A program made the position numbers and the translations under genes. Below are positions 57,851-64,000 of a DNA stretch of 64,000 nt, one piece after another. The notes below the pieces were generated by a model. The model made no database searches. It was not told the DNA's origin and saw only the letters and a program-made list of their open reading frames with translations. How positions within the stretch are numbered: position 1 is the first letter of the stretch; the number at the start of each line of letters is the position of its first letter. Source of the DNA: Timema cristinae. Taxonomy: Eukaryota; Arthropoda; Insecta; Phasmatodea; Timematidae. Location: the NCBI GenBank assembly GCA_039000515.1, contig JBCFYV010011164.1:35546021-35610020 (forward strand), in the 5' to 3' direction.

Positions 57851-58735
57851 TTGAGGCAACTGACAACTAATATAATTTGTATTCACAACATAAAAAATAA
57901 CACAGCGGAAATATGTCTGTACCATGAAGATGTAGCCAACAAAGGCCCAAATGAAGCATGTTCATTTATCTATGAGTTTATACAGACTGTCCATCGACAA
58001 TACAACGAATTGCATCTTTATTCTGATAACTGTTGGGGGCAAAATAAAAACTATTCCTTATCAAGATTATTACTAGCCTTGACGGACACCAAGTGCTTTA
58101 ATAAAATTGAACACTACTTCCCTATTACAGGACACTCACTCCTCCCCTGTGATTGGGATTTTACTATAATAAAGAGAGAACAATATGGCAGGATCTATAG
58201 TGTACATGAACTAACAAAAATAATATAATCGGGCATATCTAATAAGTTTGTTGTTAAAGAAGTAGATACAGATGATATACTGGATTTTAAAGCATGGTGG
58301 CCTCTATATTATAAAAAGAATCGTATCTTTGAAGAACGTAGATAAAAGTATTCCAAAGGATAGAAAAAAAGCAAACTTCATTATAAGTAGTTTAACGAAT
58401 TTTAAATACATTTGTGAATTCACTGATCGCATTTTGGCTGGGTTAACTATTGATTCTATTATCACACGTCTACATTTTTTCACTTGGACAACCTGCATGA
58501 TCACCTCTACGATTTCAAGTAAATGGAGCTTATTCTTTGGGCAAGGTTCCCTTTAGAAAGGTACAGATAAATTATATTAGAAGACTACTTCCATATATTC
58601 CCCGTGAATACCCAGCGTTTTACATTGACATTTTAAGCTGGCTAACAGAAACCAATGAAGATGAACTAAAGAATGCTGAATATCCAGAATTTTTTATTAA
58701 TCTTAAAATATGTACAAATAGTTTTATTTGAATTT
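57851..58735 (+). pseudogene. DUF7869-like protein (SDNC-x-GQNKN family), broken
   Basis: The first open segment (57851-58228) carries IKNNTAEICLYHEDVANKGPNEACSF, then ELHLYSDNCWGQNKNYSL with the family signature (LYSDNCWGQNKN, 58016-58051). FNKIEHYFPITGHSLLPCDWDF and GRIYSVHELTKII follow. After an in-frame stop (58226-58228) the same frame runs on with DILDFKAWWPLYYKKN. It shifts near 58343 to IPKDRKKANFIISSLTNFKY, then near 58495 to NGAYSLGKVPFRKVQINYIRRLLPYIPREY, which ends at 58731. The acidic SDNC and CDWD positions are spaced like a DDE/RNase H-type active site; that is inference. The true N terminus is upstream and unreadable. I name the family from memory. Confidence 0.75.
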
Positions 58736-59877
58736 TACATTAATTGTGTACATTTATCAAATTAAATATCATAAAAAAAGAGATAATATTGGAGTTTATT
58801 ATTATAGAATTACTAATTCATGCTAAAGGGGCCTCATATTTTGCAACTATACAAAACAATAAACAGTATTTTAGCTGTTGTCAATGGAACTGTATGAATT
58901 TATCTATACTCTGTAATTATGTTCATTTCTCTAGGACATGTCTATAAAGATTGAGATAGTTTTTTCTTGTTTTCTCGAAACGACGTTGCATTGGCTAAGG
59001 CCCTTCTAGCATATACCGATTGTAGCCTTTTAAATTGTTATGAGAATTTCTGAACACAAACATATTTGAAGTAAAGTTGGGACTTAAGGATATTTTATCA
59101 CTCATTACTTAATTTTGAAATAATATAAATACTTCAAATCTCCTCTTATAACCTTACCATAATAATACATTAATAGCTACAAACTTATATTAGAGGCTCT
59201 TAACAAATTTACATATAATAATTACAAACAACGAATAAACAGTCACACAAGATGTCTTGTTGGAAGCTACCAAGCAATAATCGTGTTTTTTGCGACCAGA
59301 CTTTTAACATGTGTTTTGGAAGCGACCACATTATGTATGTTATAAGTTCTTTCCTTTTGCATACCTAGACTATTGCTTTACTGAATTTAGTTGTAGATAG
59401 TTAAGCTCTGTCAATAATTAATATTATTCTTATATAGCCTACATCGAGTACAATGTACAGTACATACGATATTCATAATACATCAGCACAAAATTCTAAT
59501 TTAATTTATTCACGAGGCTTAATGCATTAAGACATATTTCTAAGTCCATTGTCCTTTCGAAGTCCCAGAATATGCTATAAATTCTTTTATTCAGTTCATG
59601 TAGGTCTTGTATAGTTTTCCTAAAGGTTCACCTAATTCCTTAAATTTAAGTTGTTATGGTTCGGTTATGTTATATTAGGTTAAGTTGGGTTAGTTATTGT
59701 TTTAATTATTTTGTTTACATGTTAATTTTTTGCACATTCCTTGCTCATTCGCTTGGATGAATTTTAAAAACATGTTTGATCGCTCTGAACACGATGAAAG
59801 TGTTTTTTTTTATCGCTTTGAGCACGGTCGCTTCCAATACATAGGCCTAACCATTCACAAAGCCAGCCTGATATAAA

Positions 59878-60882
59878 CAGAATGACTCAAAAGTCGCGCA
59901 ACCCTGTTTATTTCAAGGATATTTCTCCAGAAGAACATGGAAAATGAACATGTAGTTTATGTGTATGGCAACACCTTAATGCTGGCCGGGTGTTGTGTAG
60001 GTCGTGTGACCTTGAGACGTACACTAAGTCTAGCCAGTTGAGTTACAGCCTTTGAAAGTGTAAGATGAGTTTTTCATGAGCAGAGCAAGTATTCATTTTG
60101 GAACATTATTTAAAGGCCAATTCGTACATGGAATGCCAACAATCGTTTGAGTGTAGTTTTCCAGACTCATGCGTGCCAAATATATCAACAATATGCCGAA
60201 ATGTACACTGTTTTCGTGAGACAGGCAGCATGAGTGACAAGAAGCGTTCTGGACGGCCTTCAAGTCTAATAACTGGTCGAAATTTGAATGAGGTTAGGCA
60301 GTGATTAGAACGGTCATCCAGGAAGTCCCTAGGAAGATTATCACATCAGACTGGATTGAGCTGTGGAACAACGCAGAGGTGTACGAGGCGGCTGAAACTT
60401 GTGCCTTACAAAATTTATACAATTCAAGAACTCAAGGAACTAGACAAAGCGAAAAGATTGCGATATTGTGATTGGTTCTGAGAACTTGTGACCATGACAA
60501 TACTGGCTGATTTTTTTGGTGATAATATCATTTTTAAAGGTTTGTGGCCACCTCATTCCTCAAACCTAGCAGACCTGATATTTTTCTGAGGGAAACTTAA
60601 GACAGACAGTGTATGCAAACAACCCTTGAACCTCGTCTGAACTGCAAACCAACATTGAGAGGCGCATTGTAACCATACACCAGTCAATGATTCTTCATAT
60701 GTCTAGAAATATGGTTAAACGAGTAAACTTGTGTCACAAAGAAGGAGGATCACACTTTCAACACCTTCTGTGAGTTTCTTATGGTGTATTGTTTAGTTTA
60801 CATGGTTTACACTAGATATATATATTATATGGGACCAAATATATGTCTTTTCTTTGGGTTGCGTGACTTTTGGATCATCCTG
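59878..60882 (+). mobile_element. Tc1/mariner-type element, internally deleted
   Basis: The left end CAGAATGACTCAAAAGTCGC-GCAACCC and the complement of the right, CAGGATGATCCAAAAGTCAC-GCAACCC, agree at all but a few positions. TA follows the right end (60883-60884); on the left TA lies two bases outside. It sits wholly inside the SDNC-GQNKN element. Confidence 0.85.
60090..60780 (+). pseudogene. Mariner-like transposase, catalytic core deleted
   Basis: N-terminal HTH region LEHYLKANSYMECQQSFECSFPD…VPNISTI, then FRETGSMSDKKRSGRPSS. An in-frame TGA at 60302-60304 leads to SRKSLGRLSHQTGLSCGTTQRC (second HTH) and LVPYKIYTIQELKELDKAKRLRYCDWF. The next readable part is FFGDNIIFKGLWPPHSSNLADLIFF, normally far downstream. 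The stretch with the first two catalytic Asp is therefore gone, along with about 100 or more codons. The C terminus NMVKRVNLCHKEGGSHFQHLL is intact in another frame. Confidence 0.85.
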
Positions 60883-61264
60883 TACTTGTAGGCTATGTTA
60901 CAACAAACAGTTGTTCAAAACTAGAACTTTTCACAGCGTTGCTATGTTAGCTATATTTTATTCTATGCTCATATCTATGTTCAGTGTATTGGAGATTTTG
61001 ATCCCCGATTAACTTGGTTGCAACACAAACTTTTCTTGATCTATGGTCACGCTAATTAGCAATCCAGTGAATCAAGAATCAATATGATGGTGTGCAATCC
61101 GCCCTAAGTTTATGATCATACAGAGAACATATATTGGGGATATTAATTTAAAAATTTCTGAGAGCAACATATCATTGGACATAGTTAAAGAGTTTAAATA
61201 TTTATGATCAGTTTTAATTAACTAGGAAAACGATATTAAAGTGTAAATTGGGAAAAGAATAAAG

Positions 61265-61477
61265 TTGGGAAATGAATTCTATTACTTGGACATTGGGACT
61301 AGGCCTAGGTTGTTAACATCTCGCCTGCTTTCAAAGAATGTAAAACTCAGAATATATCAAACAATAGTTTTACCAATTTCTCTTTCTCTATATGGTTGTG
61401 AAACGTGGTCTCCTACCTCGCATATCGAAAACAAATTTAGGGTGTTCGAAAACCGGGTACCTAAGATATGGACATAG
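61265..61477 (+). pseudogene. LINE C-terminal segment (copy 2, part 2)
   Basis: An open 70-codon stretch with LLTSRLLSKNVKLRIYQTIVLPISLSLYGCETW. This is the conserved post-RT region of GLRQGD-type LINEs (…YKTLIRPVL.YG.ETW), followed by the FEN/FEnrV..IW box. Upstream frames back to 61106 read the K-T-K and EFKYL regions with stops. Confidence 0.85.
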
Positions 61478-61507
61478 GGAGATAATAATTTTGGAAGGGA
61501 GGAGTTC

Positions 61508-62437
61508 AAAATCGTAAATTTATGACGATTTGTTAAAACTTAATATTAGAACTTGAACAATAAGATAATTCCTACTTCATACAATAGTGGTGGAACTTTA
61601 TTTGTGTAAGAGGTGGGGGGAACAAACAAAAAGGCTTTTAGGGTAATTCTATCCTCTTCTTCCCCAGTTAATGTTAGACATTTGGATGTTTCAAAAATCT
61701 ATTTGTACGAGTCCTTGTTTGGAGAAATTTTGAATAGTACACTCCTTTCAAAGCAATTCAGAATAATGTTACTCCTTAGATTTTTTGAAATTTGTAAATT
61801 CCTAGAGGCTATTTGGTATCCTTGGTAGAATTTTAAAAATGTAAATCCTCTAAAAGCTATTTTTAGAAGTGCTCACCAATTTTGTTTTATAAATTAGAAT
61901 TCTAAAATTTATTTAAGATGGTCCCCAAACAGATTTTTTGTAAAAATCTTGATTAGCCTATTTAAGCCATTCAGTATGTGCCACACTGTATTTATTTTTT
62001 ATTTTTTTCAAAAATTAGATGCCACTAAAAACTATATGAAGCAGTCTTTCACTAGCGATTTTTTTAAATCGAATGCCCTTAGAACATATTTGAAATGTCC
62101 CCAACTGGATTTTTTTTGTTAAATATACGTCTCGGGAACTTGTGGTCTTCCATGAACACAGTTTTGAAAACTAAGCTTTTCTAAGATAATTGGATTAGTC
62201 CTCGCTATTGGTTTTTTTTAATATCGTATGCATATTGAAACTATTAGGAGTGGTACTTCCTTGGCAAAGTTTTGAAAAGTGAATGCTTATATTAAGTTAT
62301 TTGAAGTTTTATACAAGGTCATCTTTAAGCTTCATATTAAAAACTTCGGAAAATTTCGAGGGGATTTGAGCTCCCTACACCCCCTCCCTATACCCATAGC
62401 TTAGGAAGATATTTGGCCCAAGATTTGATGAAGATAC
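61508..62437. repeat. Insert with degenerate ~54-bp tandem repeats
   Basis: About 930 bases absent from LINE copy 1. Units begin AATnCC-CTA/TAAAA and continue CTATTT-GAAGnGGTCCCCAA-C-GATTTTTTT. Clear ones start near 61792, 61843, 61897, 62017 and 62072, with weaker ones to about 62330. The right side ends in a pyrimidine-rich CTCCCTACACCCCCTCCC stretch. Its nature is unknown; it may be the body of a larger non-autonomous element. Confidence 0.6.
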
Positions 62438-62513
62438 TGGGGGGTTGAGGAAATTACATAATGATGAGTTCCATACTAACATAAAACCTTTTTAGAATAA
62501 TCAAATATCATAT

Positions 62514-63454
62514 TGTAACGTGGGGGCGCACGTGACCTGGGAGGGTCACAGGCCGTTCACACGTGAAAGTGCGAACCACGAGTTCTTTTAGAGATATTGG
62601 GGTAGGCTGCCGACCAAACACGAATAAAAATGCCCACGGAATATTCAAGGTTATGATTATTAAAATTACCACTTACATACACACTCTAATTAACTGTATA
62701 TCTAAATTAATTATAACTAAACAAGTAATTAAGTAAAATAAAAATAAACTTAAACAAGTCTGTAACTTAATTAAACTAATAAAGTACAGAGATATAAGTA
62801 AATTAAATAAATAAATTGACAACTCTAAAACACCTAATAACTATTCAAATATTTAAATACAGTCACAAAAATGTTCATTAACACAGTAACAATAAATGTC
62901 TACATCACCCGTGTACTTAGTCAAACACTTGTCCCGCACACGATACACTGCGATGACCCGCGATACACAAACACCGGTCCACACACTGGACACGCTGGTC
63001 CACACACTGGACACGCCGGTCCACACACACTGGACACGCCGGTCCACACACTGGACACGCAGGTCCACACACTCTGGACACGCAGGTCCACACACTGGAC
63101 ACGCAGGTCCACACACTGGACACGCTGGTCCACTCCCAGTCCCACTGGTTGAGAGCCAAGACTGAATAACTCTGCACGGCTATCGCTGAGCTTGTTTATA
63201 TAGGGGTGATGACAGCTAAGGGTCTGGAATCCTCCATTTCTAAAGTTAAGAGTCCAGAATAAAAAGAATCCCGACTCTTCCAGACGTGTCTCCGTCCTCC
63301 CCCCGCACCTCCCTGGCCCCTATAATCCCCAAGTCAAGTGAGAAGGTCACTACCTACCTGCTAGACAAGGAGGGAGACAGAGAGAACAAGGAGCGCAGCC
63401 AGGGTAAACAATGAGAGCACGCTGGTCCCACTGTTAAGCACTAATCTTGTTACA
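62514..63454 (+). mobile_element. Solo LTR (941 bp) inserted in the LINE
   Basis: Begins TGTAACG and ends GTTACA (TG…CA with a TGTAAC/GTTACA inverted end) and is flanked by a 4-base duplication ATAT (62510-62513, 63455-63458). Inside, in the expected order, are TATATA (63197-63202) and AATAAA (63258-63263), giving plus orientation with U3 about 710 bases. No internal retroviral coding part is present, so it is a solo LTR left by recombination. The 4-base duplication fits Gypsy- or Pao-like elements. Open frames on both strands at 62853-63177 are translations of its minisatellite. Confidence 0.82.
62975..63134. repeat. ~21-bp minisatellite in the LTR U3
   Basis: Seven to eight units of GGTCCACACACTGGACACGC plus one base (T, C or A). 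Two units carry an extra CA or CT. The unit is partly self-complementary (GTCCA…TGGAC). Confidence 0.95.
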
Positions 63455-63607
63455 ATATATTACCATGGGATAGACATGAAATGAAAATGAAAGAATCTAG
63501 AACTATGTTAATGTTATTGACAGGCTAACCCAATGGGAAGAGACCATTGGGAAGATATAGACGCTGATGGGAGGATATTATTTGAATCGACCTGAAAGAA
63601 ATAGGGT

Positions 63608-63807
63608 GTAACGAGGTGAACTGGATATAACTAGCTCAAGATAGGAATTGGATGTAATGAGGTGGACTGGATAGGACTAGTTTAAGATAGGGATAGGTGT
63701 AATGAGGTGGGATGTAATTAGGTGGACTGGATATAACTAGCTCAAGATAGGAATAGGCTGTAATGAGGTGGATTGGATACAGCTAGCTCAAGATGGGGAT
63801 AGGTAGC
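63608..63807 (+). repeat. ~46-bp tandem repeat of LINE C-terminal coding sequence
   Basis: Four full units and one partial, each starting GTAA(C/T)GAGGTGGA and containing CTAGCTCAAGATAGG. The unit corresponds to the CNE-NWI-LAQDRxRW end of the LINE protein, which copy 1 has once. It is therefore a local amplification. Confidence 0.88.
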
Positions 63808-63880
63808 GTACTTTTGTGAGTGCGTCAATAAGCTTTCGAGTTCCTAATGTCATGGAGTAAGTAAGCTATGTAAGGGCCGG

Positions 63881-64000
63881 TCTTATAACTCATGGATAAA
63901 TATTAATCTGGCAGATAAATATTTGTATCTAGTCGATAAGATTTTATCTGCAATATAAAATGTATTTATCCATCACATTTTTATCGCGAGGTTTAAGTAT
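63881..64000. other. AT-rich end of window
   Basis: TTATCTG/CAGATAAA motifs repeat and partly pair (63894-63985), possibly the inverted end of a further element cut by the window edge. Confidence 0.35.

Larger units (their letters stand above)
56846..61105 (+). mobile_element. DNA transposon carrying a SDNC-GQNKN gene
   Basis: A 4,260-bp insertion into the LINE RT. A 3-base duplication AAG flanks it (56843-56845, 61106-61108), and the LINE frame continues across it (…KTK / FMIIQ…). The ends are imperfect inverted repeats: AGCCAGTTGCACAAATAAC on the left, AGGGCGGATTGCACACCATC as complement of the right. Related inverted segments (CTTGAT, CAACAACTGTTTG with AACAACTGTTTG) continue for about 200 bases. 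Without the nested mariner it would be 3.25 kb. The terminal motif with TTGCACA is of a kind widespread in insect non-autonomous elements. Confidence 0.78.
56560..63880 (+). mobile_element. Non-LTR retrotransposon copy 2, multiply interrupted
   Basis: The LINE pieces are 56610-56845, 61106-61507, about 62438-62513 and 63455-63880, in collinear order with copy 1 (29600-30560). RT landmarks are GYALSP (motif B), then QLLGYADDLVLF, the intact YADD box at 56730-56765. After the first insertion come FMIIQRTYIGDINLK, the open segment 61265-61477 (FYYLDIGTRPRLLTSRLLSK … YGCETW), and after the LTR a GKRPLGR-like segment. The 3' end TTTCGAGTTCCTAATG at 63833 matches copy 1. The three interruptions are 56846-61105, about 61508-62437 and 62514-63454. 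Confidence 0.88.

Noticed and set aside
62853..63177. Cys/Pro/His-repeat proteins on both strands
   Set aside because: They are translations of the 21-bp minisatellite inside the solo LTR.

Overview
The window looks like a repeat-dense, AT-rich (about one third GC by eye) animal nuclear genome, most likely an insect or other arthropod. I found no intact host protein-coding gene, rRNA or CRISPR array. The arthropod call is inference. It rests on the mix of elements (a Tc1/mariner relative with an arthropod-type N-terminal HTH, pogo/Tigger, hAT, Penelope, tRNA-derived SINEs) and on promoter-like TATA plus TCAGT combinations. Nearly every recognisable coding segment belongs to a decayed transposable element.

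Layout. 1-7 kb: SINE copies, microsatellites and an antisense LINE endonuclease fragment. 7.5-9.6 kb: a Tigger/pogo element with TA target duplication, transposase on the minus strand. 9.9-11.5 kb: a decayed hAT transposase. 11.5-25 kb: SINEs, a roughly 0.7-kb dispersed repeat in both orientations with a nested pogo-like element, and one arm of an inverted repeat pair. 25.9-28.1 kb: a 5'-truncated Penelope-like element with RT, GIY-YIG remnant and a hammerhead-like motif. 29.6-30.5 kb: a LINE RT copy. 30.7-45.7 kb: MITEs, SINEs and empty AT-rich DNA. 45.9-48.1 kb: a GC-rich minus-strand reverse transcriptase/RNase H element of unusual type. 48.1-56.5 kb: SINEs and a long inverted repeat. 56.5-63.9 kb: a second LINE copy split by a DNA transposon (which itself holds a mariner), a tandem-repeat block and a solo LTR.

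Most unusual content: (1) the GC-rich pol-like element. Its short RT and RNase H motifs resemble hepadnaviral polymerase as much as common retrotransposons, and its ends are redundant around a TATA/initiator. (2) A gene of the arthropod family with the SDNC-x-GQNKN signature, sitting inside a TIR- and 3-bp-TSD-bounded insertion. This suggests that family is a transposase or transposon cargo. (3) Two pairs of SINE families, each pair with its own shared 3' tail. Coordinates of decayed repeats are approximate to about 10-30 bases; where target duplications are given, the ends are exact.
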